A stretch of 64,000 bases of DNA, taken from contig NZ_CP065957.1 in assembly GCF_017310505.1 (NCBI RefSeq), positions 2,108,001 to 2,172,000 of the forward strand, in the 5' to 3' direction. The notes beneath the pieces were generated by a model. That model saw nothing but the letters and a program-made list of their open reading frames with translations. It was not told the origin of the DNA and did no database searches. Positions within the stretch are counted from its first letter, which is position 1. Each line of letters starts with the position of its first letter. This DNA comes from Methylacidiphilum caldifontis. Lineage in GTDB: Bacteria > Verrucomicrobiota > Verrucomicrobiia > Methylacidiphilales > Methylacidiphilaceae. Shown piece by piece: positions 36,483 through 45,676 of this stretch. The position numbers and the translations under genes were made by a program.

Positions 36483-37814
36483 ATGCTACTTCGACATTTC
36501 CAGAAATCTTGTTTATTTTTTGGTTTTTTCTGGTTTTGTTTGAATTTTTTCCTTTCCTGTTCCTTATTTGGTGCAAAGAATATTGTTCAAGTTTTTCAAG
36601 AGGCCTTGGAATCTGATCCCCTTCTTTCCAGGGAAAGTTATCTTTTTAATGGTTCTCAGGCTGGGGTTTCGCTTGCTCGAGCCGCTTTGGGCCCTTCCCT
36701 TTCAGTGAATGCAGCAGCTGGGGAAGGAAGCCTTATCGATGTCAATATCAATTCCTTTTCTCTCTCAACGGGGACCTCTTTTGAGTTCTATACGGTGCTT
36801 TTGACTCAACCCGTTTTCGATGGACAAAAGCTTTCGGCTTTGAAAGCGGCAAAATATCAACAACAGGCACAGGGTTCCGCTGTCCAATACCATAAACAAC
36901 AGCTCATTTTACGAGTTGTACAAGCTTATTTTGGGGTATTGCAAGCGGAAGCGAACGAAAGGGTAGCGGAAAGTGAGCTAGAACTTTATGAAGAAATTCT
37001 AAAGCAAACGGAAGCTTTTTTAAAAACAGGGAAAGGGGATGTGGTTGCTGTGAAGGAAGCCAAAGCCCGCTACGATATATCCCAATCTAATCTCATTACA
37101 GCAAAAAATGCAGTGAATATTGCAAAGGCGATATTAGAAAGAATAACTCATAAACCGGCCACTGAACTGGTTGACGTGGTAGAAATTTCACCGATGAACC
37201 CTACTCCCAACGAAATAGAATCCTGGGTAAATATGGCTATGGCTAATCAACCTTTGATTAAACAGGCAAAGGCACTCTTAGATGCTTCTTATGCGCAGGT
37301 TGAGAAAAATAAAAGAGAACATTGGCCTGTCTTGTCGTTTGTGGGTGCATCAAGCCAGTTAGCGGTGAATGCTGTTCCGGTCAATTTGCAAGTTGCTGCA
37401 GGTTTTTTGACCCTTTCTTTGCCTCTATATGATGGACAGATTGATCAGAGGATCAAACAGTCTCAAGCCCAGGCAAAGGCGACTTCTGAAACTTTACGCG
37501 ATACATCTGATCAAGCAAAACTTGACACCGAAGAAGCTTTTCTCAATTTGCAAAGTAGTGTGCTTCAGCTGAAAAGTGCAAAAACCGCCTTGGACTCCTC
37601 ACAAACTTCTTATGAAGCAACAAAAAAAGGCTATGAAATAGGAACGCGATCGATCGTCGATCTTTTGACTGTGATTTCAGATCTGTCCAACGCAAAAAGA
37701 AATTATTACAATGCGCTGTATAATCATATTGTTTCTCGAGCACAACTGAAAGCTGCGGTGGGCATTCTGAGCCAAGAAGATATTATCGCTTTCAATAGTA
37801 TCCTTAAAAAATAA
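36483..37814 (+). CDS. TolC-family outer membrane efflux protein
   Basis: The 443-aa protein has a signal peptide (first 29 residues) and the tandem outer-membrane efflux repeats of TolC, each with long helical coiled coils and beta segments. Examples are NIVQVFQEALESDPLLSRESYLFNG at the start and the matching second-half segment SLPLYDGQIDQRIKQSQAQAKAT. It would form the trimeric tunnel in the outer membrane. The gene heads a run of five genes with short or overlapping spacing that encode adaptor, dual ATPase and two permeases, so this is the exit duct of an ABC exporter. Confidence 0.9.
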   Translation: MLLRHFQKSCLFFGFFWFCLNFFLSCSLFGAKNIVQVFQEALESDPLLSRESYLFNGSQAGVSLARAALGPSLSVNAAAGEGSLIDVNINSFSLSTGTSFEFYTVLLTQPVFDGQKLSALKAAKYQQQAQGSAVQYHKQQLILRVVQAYFGVLQAEANERVAESELELYEEILKQTEAFLKTGKGDVVAVKEAKARYDISQSNLITAKNAVNIAKAILERITHKPATELVDVVEISPMNPTPNEIESWVNMAMANQPLIKQAKALLDASYAQVEKNKREHWPVLSFVGASSQLAVNAVPVNLQVAAGFLTLSLPLYDGQIDQRIKQSQAQAKATSETLRDTSDQAKLDTEEAFLNLQSSVLQLKSAKTALDSSQTSYEATKKGYEIGTRSIVDLLTVISDLSNAKRNYYNALYNHIVSRAQLKAAVGILSQEDIIAFNSILKK

Positions 37815-37826
37815 GGAAATGGAGCC

Positions 37827-38702
37827 GTGAAAAAGAAAAATCTAAAGCTAGTTTTAGCGATTAGCTTTCTATTATTGTTAGGATTTGGGTTGTTTGTATA
37901 TGTTCGCCACCATTTGTATTCTCAAGGAGTGTTGACTATCTATGGGAATGTGGATATTCGGGAAGTTCAGCTGGCTTTTTATGATACAGGCAGAATCCTA
38001 AAAATGTATGTCCAGGAAGGACAAAGGGTTAAAAAAGGACAATTACTCGCTGAACTTGATCCTGTACGTTTCGAAGATGCTGTGAGAGAAGCCGAACATA
38101 CGGTAGAGCTTGATAAGGCTGCTTTGGAAAATGCTGAAATAACATACCGAAGGGACGAGGCATTAGCAAAAGAACAGTTTGTTTCTTTGCAGGAAAGGGA
38201 TAATGCTTTTGCGGCTTTGAAAGAAGCCCGTAACAAACTCAAAGCCGATGAAGCTCGCCTTTCCCTTGCAAAGAGAGAACTTCAGGATGCCAAACTTTAT
38301 GCCCCACAAGACGGGGTGATTGAAGATAGGATTCTTGAACCTGGAGACATGGTGACACCCCAAACCGCTGTATTTACAATGGCCCTTGACCAACCCGTTT
38401 GGGTAAGAGCCTATGTTCCCGAATCCTATCTTGGGAAAATTTTTCTTGGGATGAAAGCTGAAATCCTTACAGACAGCTATCCTGGAAAAGTATTTCATGG
38501 CTGGATCGGTTTTATCTCTCCGGTTTCTGAATTTACTCCCAAAAACGTCGAAACACCTGATTTGAGGACAAAACTTGTATATCAAGTCAGGGTATATAGT
38601 GAGAACTCCGATTATAGGCTTAGACTGGGAATGCCCGCCACGGTACGCATCCCCTTAAAACAATCTTATCCTCCAGAAAAACCTCCGTTGACCATGGAAT
38701 AA
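37827..38702 (+). CDS. ybhG: HlyD-family periplasmic adaptor (YbhG type)
   Basis: A single N-terminal membrane helix (LVLAISFLLLLGFGLFVYV) is followed by the lipoyl-like half domains and coiled coil of membrane-fusion proteins: VDIREVQLAFYDTGRI, then a 60-residue helical hairpin (AEHTVELDKAALENAEITY; LAKRELQDA), then the second half (LYAPQDGVIEDRILEPGDMVTP) and a beta-barrel segment. It would connect the inner-membrane permeases to TolC. GTG at 37827 is the start, 12 bp after tolC-like. The dual-ATPase gene begins 6 bp downstream. Confidence 0.88.
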   Translation: MKKKNLKLVLAISFLLLLGFGLFVYVRHHLYSQGVLTIYGNVDIREVQLAFYDTGRILKMYVQEGQRVKKGQLLAELDPVRFEDAVREAEHTVELDKAALENAEITYRRDEALAKEQFVSLQERDNAFAALKEARNKLKADEARLSLAKRELQDAKLYAPQDGVIEDRILEPGDMVTPQTAVFTMALDQPVWVRAYVPESYLGKIFLGMKAEILTDSYPGKVFHGWIGFISPVSEFTPKNVETPDLRTKLVYQVRVYSENSDYRLRLGMPATVRIPLKQSYPPEKPPLTME

Positions 38703-38708
38703 TGCCCT

Positions 38709-40454
38709 ATGGATGAAGGCAGCTATTGTATTCGACTCCAAGAAGTAAGCAAATCCTTTGTGATTGCAAAAAAGCGGGTTTTTGCCATAAAGGAATTTTC
38801 TACTCTTATACGTTCTGGAATAATAACAGGGATAGTTGGACCGGATGGGGCGGGAAAAACTACTCTTCTGCGCCTTCTATCGGGTATGTTAATTGCCGAC
38901 CATGGTAAAATAGAAGTTCTAGGTTTAAATCCCGCGCAAGACAAAGAAGCCCTTTCTACGCAAATAGGTTATATGCCCCAGAATTTTGGGCTCTATGAGG
39001 ATCTGACGGTTGAAGAAAATCTCGAATTGTATGCCGAGCTTTATCGCATAGCTAAAAAAGAAAGAGAAAAGAAATATGAAGAGCTTTTAAACATGTCTGG
39101 ACTTAGACCATTTATGAAAAGGCTTTCTGGAAGCCTTTCGGGTGGAATGAAACAGAAACTTGCTCTTAGTGCGGTACTACTTTCTTCTCCAAAGTTGCTT
39201 CTGCTTGATGAGCCAACGGTTGGTGTGGATCCTTTATCTAGAAGAGAGCTTTGGAAAATATTGCATTCTCTTGTTCAAATTCAAGGTCTATCGGTACTGG
39301 TTAGTTCCTCTTATTTAGCCGAAGCCAAATATTGTCAGGATATCATTGTTCTCGATAGAGGCAGCAAGCTCATTCAAGGAAGTCCTTCTTTTTTAGAACA
39401 AAATGCAAAGAGTATTGTATTGTTGATTTCTTCTGAGAAATTATCTTCAAGAGATCTCTTATTAGAAATCGCATCCAGTCCTTTTGTGATCGATTATTCT
39501 TTCGAAGGAAATTATATCCGAGTGGTCATCCAAAAAGATAAAAAAGAAGAGTTTTTAAGGCAATATCAGGATGTCCAGATTTCTTCTCTACCCGCGGAAA
39601 GAATGCTCTCGGATTGTGTTCTTTCCTATTATCACTTAGGGAGGGCGACCGGTTTTTTACCGGAAATAAAAGAGGTTGAAATTAGCTTTAAAAAATTGCC
39701 AAAAGAAAAAGTCATCGTTGTTGAAAAGCTCTCTCGGTTTTTTGGCAAATTTCAAGCTGTAAAAAAGATCAGTTTCTCCGTTTATACCGGGGAAATTTTT
39801 GGGATACTCGGTCCTAATGGAGCGGGTAAATCAACGACATTCAGGATGCTTTGCGGCCTTTTGCCTCCCACTGAAGGGAAGATTAGGGTAGGAGGGGTTG
39901 ATTTAAGAACCTCTGCAGCTCAGGCTAGAGCACAAATTGGCTATGTTTCCCAAAAGTTCTCTCTTTATTCAAACTTAAGTGTCAAGCAAAATCTCCTCTT
40001 TTTCTCAAGAGCCTATGGCCTGGATAGGAAAACCACAGAAAAAAGAATCGCAGTGGCGGTCAATGAATATGAACTGGACAAGTATCTGGACTGGGATGCA
40101 GGAGGTCTTCCTTTGGGTTTTCAAAAACGATTAGCCATAGCTTGCGCAACCCTGCACGAACCGCCTATTCTTTTTCTTGATGAACCTACTTCAGGAATGG
40201 ATCCCCTGAGTAGAAGGGAATTTTGGTCAAGAATGTTACGCTTTGCCCAGAAAAACACCACCTTGCTTATTACCACCCACTATCTTGAAGAAGCCGAATA
40301 TTGTGATCGGCTAATCATTATTTCCAGCGGTAAAATATTGATGGAAGGTTCTCCCCATTCGATCAAAGCGGAGTTTCGTTCAACCGAAAAGCCAAATCCA
40401 ACCATTGAGGATGCCTTCATAGGGCTGATCGAGCGAAGCGCGGAGGAAAATTGA
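38709..40454 (+). CDS. ybhF: Dual ATP-binding ABC exporter subunit (YbhF type)
   Basis: Two ABC ATPase domains are fused in 581 aa. Domain 1 has Walker A GPDGAGKTTLLR, signature LSGSLSGGMKQKLAL and Walker B LLLLDEPTVG. Domain 2 has Walker A GPNGAGKSTTFR, a degenerate signature (GLPLGFQKRLAI instead of LSGGQ) and Walker B LFLDEPTSG. Such a degenerate second signature is common in the YbhF group. This energises the two permeases encoded downstream. The E. coli counterpart (YbhF-YbhS-YbhR with YbhG) exports drugs and cations; the substrate here is not shown by sequence. Confidence 0.92.
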   Translation: MDEGSYCIRLQEVSKSFVIAKKRVFAIKEFSTLIRSGIITGIVGPDGAGKTTLLRLLSGMLIADHGKIEVLGLNPAQDKEALSTQIGYMPQNFGLYEDLTVEENLELYAELYRIAKKEREKKYEELLNMSGLRPFMKRLSGSLSGGMKQKLALSAVLLSSPKLLLLDEPTVGVDPLSRRELWKILHSLVQIQGLSVLVSSSYLAEAKYCQDIIVLDRGSKLIQGSPSFLEQNAKSIVLLISSEKLSSRDLLLEIASSPFVIDYSFEGNYIRVVIQKDKKEEFLRQYQDVQISSLPAERMLSDCVLSYYHLGRATGFLPEIKEVEISFKKLPKEKVIVVEKLSRFFGKFQAVKKISFSVYTGEIFGILGPNGAGKSTTFRMLCGLLPPTEGKIRVGGVDLRTSAAQARAQIGYVSQKFSLYSNLSVKQNLLFFSRAYGLDRKTTEKRIAVAVNEYELDKYLDWDAGGLPLGFQKRLAIACATLHEPPILFLDEPTSGMDPLSRREFWSRMLRFAQKNTTLLITTHYLEEAEYCDRLIIISSGKILMEGSPHSIKAEFRSTEKPNPTIEDAFIGLIERSAEEN

Positions 40455-41581
40455 AAAAAGAATTTTTTTTTACTAAACGGCTTTTGGGATTCATTCGCAA
40501 GGAATGGATCGAAATTCTTAGAGATCCTTCTAGTTTTGGAATCGCATTTGTGCTTCCTTCAATACTACTTTTTTTATTTGGCTACGGTATTTCTCTCGAT
40601 GCCGTGCACCTGCCGATTGGCGTGGTTGTTGAAAACCCTACAGGACTGACTTCGAGTTTTGAATCAAGTCTAAAAAATTCGATCTATTTTTCACCCCAAT
40701 CCTATTCAACGATTCAGAAAGCAGAAGCTGATTTTGAAAAAGGCCAGCTTTTAGGCATCGTTTGGCTGAGAGGAAACTGGAATAGGGAAACCCTAGCTTT
40801 CGGTCATGGCAATATTGAAACGATTGTGAATGGAACCGATGCCAATACTGCAAGGCTCATCGAAGGCTATCTGTTGGGAGTTTGGTCAACTTGGCTTAAA
40901 AGAGAAAATAGTGATCAAAACCTAAACGGAACTCTACCTGTCTCTCCGGAAATCAGGGTTTGGTTTAATCCTGCCTTATTAACAAGAGATTACTTGGTCC
41001 CCGGTATAATCGTCGTCAACATGACAGTTGTTGGAGCTTTGTTAACGGCACTCGTTGTTGCCCGGGAATGGGAAAGGGGAACTATGGAAGCTATGCTTGC
41101 AACCCCTTTAACTAAGCGGGAACATTTTATAGGCAAGCTGTTGCCTTACTTTGCATTGGGTATGGGAGGGATGTTTTTCTCTTTTTTGTTTGCTGTTTTT
41201 ATTTTTAAAGTTCCTTTTAGAGGATCGTTTTGGATTCTTTTAACCGCTTCTTTTTTTTTCCTTTTGGCCGTTTTAGGTATTGGCATGTTAATATCGAATA
41301 TTTCCCGGAATTCTTTTGTCGCCTGTATGATCGTGATCGTGACAAGTTTTCTACCCGCTTTTATGCTTTCTGGTTTTATTTTCGATATCCATTCTATGCC
41401 TGAACCTATTCAGTTTTTTACCCTCCTTTTCCCCGCCAGATATTTTATTGCTATTCTTCAAACCCTTTTCCTTGCAGGAAACGTGTGGAGCGTGATCGGC
41501 GGCAACCTGATGATTCTTGTTCTTTTTGCAGGGATTATTAATGGGATTTCCTATTCATTGTGGAAAAAAAGGATCGAGTGA
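40451..41581 (+). CDS. ybhS: ABC-2 type permease (YbhS type)
   Basis: The 376-aa protein has an N-terminal membrane helix, a large periplasmic-facing loop, and a C-terminal group of five or six helices in the ABC-2 pattern (RDYLVPGIIVVNMTVVGALLTALVVAREWERGTME; FFSFLFAVFIF; MLSGFIFDIHSMPEPIQF). The start is TTG at 40451, overlapping the upstream stop in TTGA, with a good GGAGGA ribosome binding site, so translation is coupled. It pairs with the next gene to form the membrane channel of the exporter. Confidence 0.9.
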   Translation: MKKEFFFTKRLLGFIRKEWIEILRDPSSFGIAFVLPSILLFLFGYGISLDAVHLPIGVVVENPTGLTSSFESSLKNSIYFSPQSYSTIQKAEADFEKGQLLGIVWLRGNWNRETLAFGHGNIETIVNGTDANTARLIEGYLLGVWSTWLKRENSDQNLNGTLPVSPEIRVWFNPALLTRDYLVPGIIVVNMTVVGALLTALVVAREWERGTMEAMLATPLTKREHFIGKLLPYFALGMGGMFFSFLFAVFIFKVPFRGSFWILLTASFFFLLAVLGIGMLISNISRNSFVACMIVIVTSFLPAFMLSGFIFDIHSMPEPIQFFTLLFPARYFIAILQTLFLAGNVWSVIGGNLMILVLFAGIINGISYSLWKKRIE

Positions 41582-41626
41582 TGCTTTAAGCAACCTTTTA
41601 ATTGAAAGGGGAGTAAAAGAAAAAAG

Positions 41627-42736
41627 ATGTGGAATCGTGTTATAGGGCTGATTATAAAAGAAATTCTTGTTTTTATAAGAGATCCAAGAACCCGATTTGT
41701 TTTAATCGTTCCACCGGTTGTCCAGATGTTTGTTTTTGGCTACGCGGCTACCTTTGACCTTTTTAGAGTTTCATTTTGCCTGTACGATGAAAACAGGACG
41801 TTGAGTTCAAGAGAGTTTATTTCAAAATTTCAGGGATCTCCTATATTCATTTTAAAGAAGGAAATTTTTAAGGACTCTTTGGTTAGAGAAGAAATTGAGA
41901 GGAAAAAAGCCCTTTTCGTTCTTCATGTAGATCGCCGGTTTGATCGTGATCTGTTAGCGGGCAGAAGTGCAAAAGTCCAACTGATCATAGACGGAAGAAA
42001 TTCGAATACTGCAGCCATTCTTTCTGGATATGCCAATCAGATTATTGCTGATTTCAATGCGGATTGGATAAAAAAAAGGGCAGTCGGTTCTTTACCATCA
42101 CAGATTTCTTTTCGAGCTCTTTACAATCCTAATCTCCTTTCTCGTTGGTTTATTGTTCCTGGACTTATCGCTATCTTAACCTTTGTTGTCTCGGCTATGA
42201 CCATTGGCCTTTCCATCGCAAGGGAAAAAGAGATGGGAACATTCGATCAGCTTCTGGTTACACCCCTACGTCCTATAGAAATTCTTGTAGGCAAAACCGT
42301 ACCGGGATTGATTTTTGCCATGGGAGAGGCGACCCTTATCTTATTTGCTGCTCTTTTCTGGTTCAAGGTTCCTTTTAGGGGCAACGTGGCTATCCTTTAC
42401 TTGGGGCTTCTTTTTTTTCTTTTTGCCATCATTGGCATTGAACTGGCTATATCTTCGCTTTCCGCAACTCAGCAGCAGGCTTTGTTTGGAGTCTTTTTCT
42501 TTTTAGTCCCCTCGATTATCCTCTCTGGTTTTTCCACGCCCATTCGAAATATGCCCGAGCTTATCCAGTACCTGACTTTTCTTAATCCGATGCGCTATTT
42601 TCTGGTCATCATTCGAGGTGTTTTTCTGGAGGGTAGAGGGCTAGAGAGCCTGTGGGATCAATTTGTTCCGTTATTTTTCATTGGATTGATCAGCATGAGT
42701 TTTAGCTGGTATCTGTTTAAAAGAAGACTCTACTAG
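41627..42736 (+). CDS. ybhR: ABC-2 type permease (YbhR type)
   Basis: This second permease of 369 aa is homologous in layout to the first: N-terminal helix (VLIVPPVVQMFVFGYAATFD), extracytoplasmic domain, then SRWFIVPGLIAILTFVVSAMTIGLSIAREKEMGT and LSGFSTPIRNMPELIQYL. The two together would form a heterodimeric channel for the dual-ATPase subunit. A gap of 45 bp separates it from the first permease. It is the last gene of the exporter group. Confidence 0.9.
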   Translation: MWNRVIGLIIKEILVFIRDPRTRFVLIVPPVVQMFVFGYAATFDLFRVSFCLYDENRTLSSREFISKFQGSPIFILKKEIFKDSLVREEIERKKALFVLHVDRRFDRDLLAGRSAKVQLIIDGRNSNTAAILSGYANQIIADFNADWIKKRAVGSLPSQISFRALYNPNLLSRWFIVPGLIAILTFVVSAMTIGLSIAREKEMGTFDQLLVTPLRPIEILVGKTVPGLIFAMGEATLILFAALFWFKVPFRGNVAILYLGLLFFLFAIIGIELAISSLSATQQQALFGVFFFLVPSIILSGFSTPIRNMPELIQYLTFLNPMRYFLVIIRGVFLEGRGLESLWDQFVPLFFIGLISMSFSWYLFKRRLY

Positions 42737-42836
42737 TTATATATTTTTTTTGGAAAAAAACTCTATTATGCCATGAAAAGCTTTGATTCTTATATTAATT
42801 ATAACGTATAATAGGATAAAGAGGGATGGATTTTCT

Positions 42837-43532
42837 ATGAATAGTGAACCAAAAGTATATAAAGTTTTAATTGTAGATGATCACACTATTTTAAGGGAGG
42901 GTTTAATTCAGCTTATAAATTCTACTGCTGGGTTGAGCGTGTGCGGGGCTGCTCAAAACGCTCACGAGGGCTTTGAACTCGTTGCTAAAACAAAGCCTGA
43001 TATTGTCTTGGTCGATATTTCTCTTCCTGGAAAAAGTGGACTGGAACTGATAAAAGATATTCATGCAGCTTATCCCGAAGTCGCCATATTTGTCCTTTCC
43101 ATGCACGAAGAGTCTTTATATGCAGAAAGGGTTTTGCGCGCTGGAGCACGTGGATATCTTATGAAAAGTGAGGGAGGTCAAAAACTCATCACTTCTATTC
43201 AGAAGGTTCTTGCCGGAGGCATATCGGTTAGTGATCAAGTCGCAAACCGTATCCTTCAAGGTGTATCGGGAAAGAGAAAAGCCTTGTCCATAAGTCCTAT
43301 CGAAGCCCTGAGTGATAGGGAGTTTGAAGTGTTCCAATTGATCGGGAAGGGCTATGGGAGCCGGCAAATTGCTGAGCAATTGAACTTAAGTGTTAAAACA
43401 GTGGAAGCTTATCGAGCAAGTATTAAGCAAAAATTATATCTTAAAAGTGGACCGCAACTTGTTCATTATGCCATTTCTTGGCAACAATCTCAAACAAGTG
43501 GTGTTGATTCTGAATCAACTCCTATAAAATAA
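42837..43532 (+). CDS. NarL/FixJ-family response regulator (LuxR-type HTH)
   Basis: The 231-aa protein has an N-terminal receiver with acidic pocket VDDH, phospho-acceptor Asp in DIVLVDISLPG, and conserved Lys in GARGYLMKSEG. A C-terminal LuxR-type helix-turn-helix follows: LSDREFEVFQLIGKGYGSRQIAEQLNLSVKTVEAYRASIKQKL. ATG at 42837 with GAGGGA about 10 bp before it is preferred over a longer frame from 42783. No sensor kinase is in the window. It is 470 bp upstream of pmoC1 but ends in a strong terminator, so it is not part of the pmo operon, although it might regulate it. Confidence 0.9.
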   Translation: MNSEPKVYKVLIVDDHTILREGLIQLINSTAGLSVCGAAQNAHEGFELVAKTKPDIVLVDISLPGKSGLELIKDIHAAYPEVAIFVLSMHEESLYAERVLRAGARGYLMKSEGGQKLITSIQKVLAGGISVSDQVANRILQGVSGKRKALSISPIEALSDREFEVFQLIGKGYGSRQIAEQLNLSVKTVEAYRASIKQKLYLKSGPQLVHYAISWQQSQTSGVDSESTPIK

Positions 43533-43560
43533 AAGGCTAGAATTTTTAGGAAGAATATAT

Positions 43561-43606
43561 TAAGGGATATGCCTATAGATGGTTTAGGCATATCCCCTTT
43601 TTTTTG
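43561..43606 (+). terminator. Strong rho-independent terminator after the response regulator
   Basis: GGGATATGCCTA (43564-43575) and TAGGCATATCCC (43585-43596) form a perfect 12-bp stem, followed by a run of eight T (43598-43605). This isolates the response regulator from pmoCAB1. Confidence 0.92.
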
Positions 43607-44005
43607 TATCATTTGTCCTTAATGAACGGAATCAAGATTATGCTTAAAAAAAATACATATTATTTAATATAAAAGTATAAGTATTTATTTCTTGTAGTAT
43701 CATAGGATAAATAGAGTAAAAACAGCTAGTTTATATAGTAACAAATTGATCTAAAGATTTAATATAATATGTTCTGGAAATATCCCTTTTCGTTTGGTCG
43801 TAATAACATGGTTATTTTGTCTCTCTTTTATAGGAGAGGTCTCCCTAGGTTGTTATCCTTTTTTTCCCTCCATATTACTGATTGCATCTATTTTTCAAGA
43901 ATATTACGGTTGCCATAGAAGTTCGGTTGGCTTACCGGCTTCAAATTATCCACATTCTTATATGGATATAAATAAATACATAAACTGTTAATTAGGAGGA
44001 ATTCT
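43607..44005 (+). promoter_or_regulatory. Upstream region of pmoCAB1, with a 13-bp element shared with pmoCAB2
   Basis: This AT-rich 400 bp precedes pmoC1 and has no convincing gene, although a 65-codon frame at 43794-43991 exists. TTACGGTTGCCAT lies at 43904-43916, ending 89 bp before the start codon. The identical 13-mer is found upstream of pmoC2. A -10-like TATAAT occurs at 43763-43768 without a good -35 partner. The ribosome binding site AGGAGGA (43994-44000) sits 5 bp before the pmoC1 ATG. Confidence 0.55.
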
Positions 44006-44833
44006 ATGGCACAAACGACAACTGCTACGACTATTGCTATTCCCGAGAGGTCTCTTTTCTCGTGGAATAGGATGTGGTTGGGCGTGGGTCTACTGAGTGG
44101 TTGGTATATACTGGTCAATTTATATGAAAGAGCTTTTGCTTTTACAAAAGGACTGGATTATACCTCCGCTGAGTATCAGACCTATTGGATGAACTTGCTT
44201 TTGGCAGAGTTGGCATTGGAAGCTTTGGCTTTCATTGCTGTTTGTACTTGGCTCTGGATAACTCGGGATAAGAATCTGGAAAATATTTCCCCTGTTGAAG
44301 AACTCAGAAGATATTGGAACCTGGGATTGTTCATAGTGGTTTATACTGTGGCAATCTATTGGGGAGCCAGTTACTTTACTGAGCAAGACGGGACGTGGCA
44401 TCAAACTGTTATTCGAGATACTGACTTTACTCCAAGTCATATTATCGAGTTTTATCAGAGCTATCCCATATATATAATCCTTGGGGTAGGTTCTTTCATG
44501 TATGCCATTACCCGCCTTCCCATGTTTGCTAGAGCCTTTTCTATCCCCTATGCGGTACTTGTCGGATCTCCCTTGATGATCTTTCCCAATGTAGGGCTCA
44601 ACGAGTTCGGCCATACCCGGTGGTTCATGGAAGAGCTCTTTGTGGCTCCTTTGCACTGGGGATTTGTAGCCTTTGGGTGGGGAGCCTTGGCCATTATGGG
44701 AGTTTGGCTCCAGGCCTGTCCAAGGGTGTATGAGCTCATGAAGCAAGTCTATTATGGAAAGACTGCGGCATCACCGACAAAAGTTATGGATGAGCCTGAA
44801 AAAGCGGCTGATCCAATCTATTGTGAAGTGTAA
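44006..44833 (+). CDS. pmoC: Particulate methane monooxygenase subunit C (copy 1)
   Basis: PmoC is the membrane subunit of particulate methane monooxygenase, which oxidises methane to methanol. The 275-aa protein has about six membrane helices. Ligands of the CuC site are kept (D-x3-H-x12-H as EQDGTWHQTVIRDTDFTPSH), as are those of the CuD site (N-x3-H-x13-H as LNEFGHTRWF followed by APLHWG). It starts the first pmoCAB operon. It is more divergent in sequence from the two other PmoC copies than those are from each other, especially in the first 80 residues and in transmembrane segments. Confidence 0.96.
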   Translation: MAQTTTATTIAIPERSLFSWNRMWLGVGLLSGWYILVNLYERAFAFTKGLDYTSAEYQTYWMNLLLAELALEALAFIAVCTWLWITRDKNLENISPVEELRRYWNLGLFIVVYTVAIYWGASYFTEQDGTWHQTVIRDTDFTPSHIIEFYQSYPIYIILGVGSFMYAITRLPMFARAFSIPYAVLVGSPLMIFPNVGLNEFGHTRWFMEELFVAPLHWGFVAFGWGALAIMGVWLQACPRVYELMKQVYYGKTAASPTKVMDEPEKAADPIYCEV

Positions 44834-44867
44834 GGGAATCGGGAAAGAAAAAAATCAACTATTATAA

Positions 44868-44892
44868 GGGGCGGGAAATTAAGGCCCGCCCC
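44868..44892 (+). promoter_or_regulatory. Intercistronic stem-loop between pmoC1 and pmoA1
   Basis: GGGGCGGG (44868-44875) and CCCGCCCC (44885-44892) form a perfect GC-rich 8-bp stem in the 76-bp gap. No T-run follows, so it is more likely an mRNA processing or stability element than a terminator. The same kind of hairpin follows the other two pmoC genes. Confidence 0.7.
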
Positions 44893-44909
44893 AATACAAT
44901 GGAGGAAAA

Positions 44910-45647
44910 ATGCAACTTTCACAAGCGGATGTGGAAATAAAAAACCTTGAGAGAAAGTTTGATATTGTGGTCATCGTTTCGATGTTTTTTGCTTTTATTG
45001 GTGGATATCATATTCATCAGATGCTTCTGGCTGGGGATTGGTCATTTTGGATCGACTGGAAAGATAGGATGTGGTGGCCTGTGGTTGCGCCAATCGCCGA
45101 TATCGCTTTTCCAGCGGCCATTCAATCGATCTTATGGACGAAATTTAAAATGCCAATCGGAGCGACCTTTTCAACGGTGGGGCTCTTCTTTGGCCAGTGG
45201 ATGAACCGGTATTGGAATTTCTGGGGTTGGGGAACCTATCCTTTAAACTTCGTTTTTCCAGAAACCTTAATCCCCCAGGCTGTCGTACTGGATGGAGTTT
45301 TAATGATTTCAAATAATTTTGTCATCACTGCCCTTGTGGGGGGAGAACTTTGGGGCTGGCTCTTTTATCCAGCGAATTGGCCTATGATCGCTCCTTACCA
45401 TGTGCCTGTTGAGTATTATGGCCAATTGATGAGTATGGCTGATCTTATTCAATACGAGTATATCCGGACCTCCACCCCTGAATACATCCGTATGGTGGAG
45501 ACGGGAACGATGAGGAGCTTTGCAGGTGGCGTGTTGGGTGTATCGGCATTCTTCTCGGGATTTGTTTCAGCCTGTATGTACTTTTTATGGTGGTTTTTTG
45601 GGAAGTTTTTTGGGTCAACAAAGTTTGTCAAACACTCGTCGGTTTAG
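44910..45647 (+). CDS. pmoA: Particulate methane monooxygenase subunit A (copy 1)
   Basis: PmoA is the second integral membrane subunit. The 245-aa protein has seven or so helices and family-typical segments: GDWSFWIDWKDRMWWP near the N-terminus, FGQWMNRYWNFWGW, NWPMIAPYHVPVEYYGQLMSMADLIQYEYIRTSTPEYIRMVE, and GTMRSFAGGVLGVSAFFSGF. It is the standard marker gene for methanotrophs. The sequence is of the verrucomicrobial type. It lies 76 bp after pmoC1, with a stem-loop in the gap, and pmoB1 begins 29 bp downstream. Confidence 0.96.
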   Translation: MQLSQADVEIKNLERKFDIVVIVSMFFAFIGGYHIHQMLLAGDWSFWIDWKDRMWWPVVAPIADIAFPAAIQSILWTKFKMPIGATFSTVGLFFGQWMNRYWNFWGWGTYPLNFVFPETLIPQAVVLDGVLMISNNFVITALVGGELWGWLFYPANWPMIAPYHVPVEYYGQLMSMADLIQYEYIRTSTPEYIRMVETGTMRSFAGGVLGVSAFFSGFVSACMYFLWWFFGKFFGSTKFVKHSSV

Positions 45648-45676
45648 GGGAATAAAAATCAAATGGAGGATAAAAG

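Noticed and set aside
43794-43991. 65-codon frame before pmoC1 as a leader peptide
   Set aside because: It has no ribosome binding site or conserved counterpart upstream of pmoC2, so it is probably chance.
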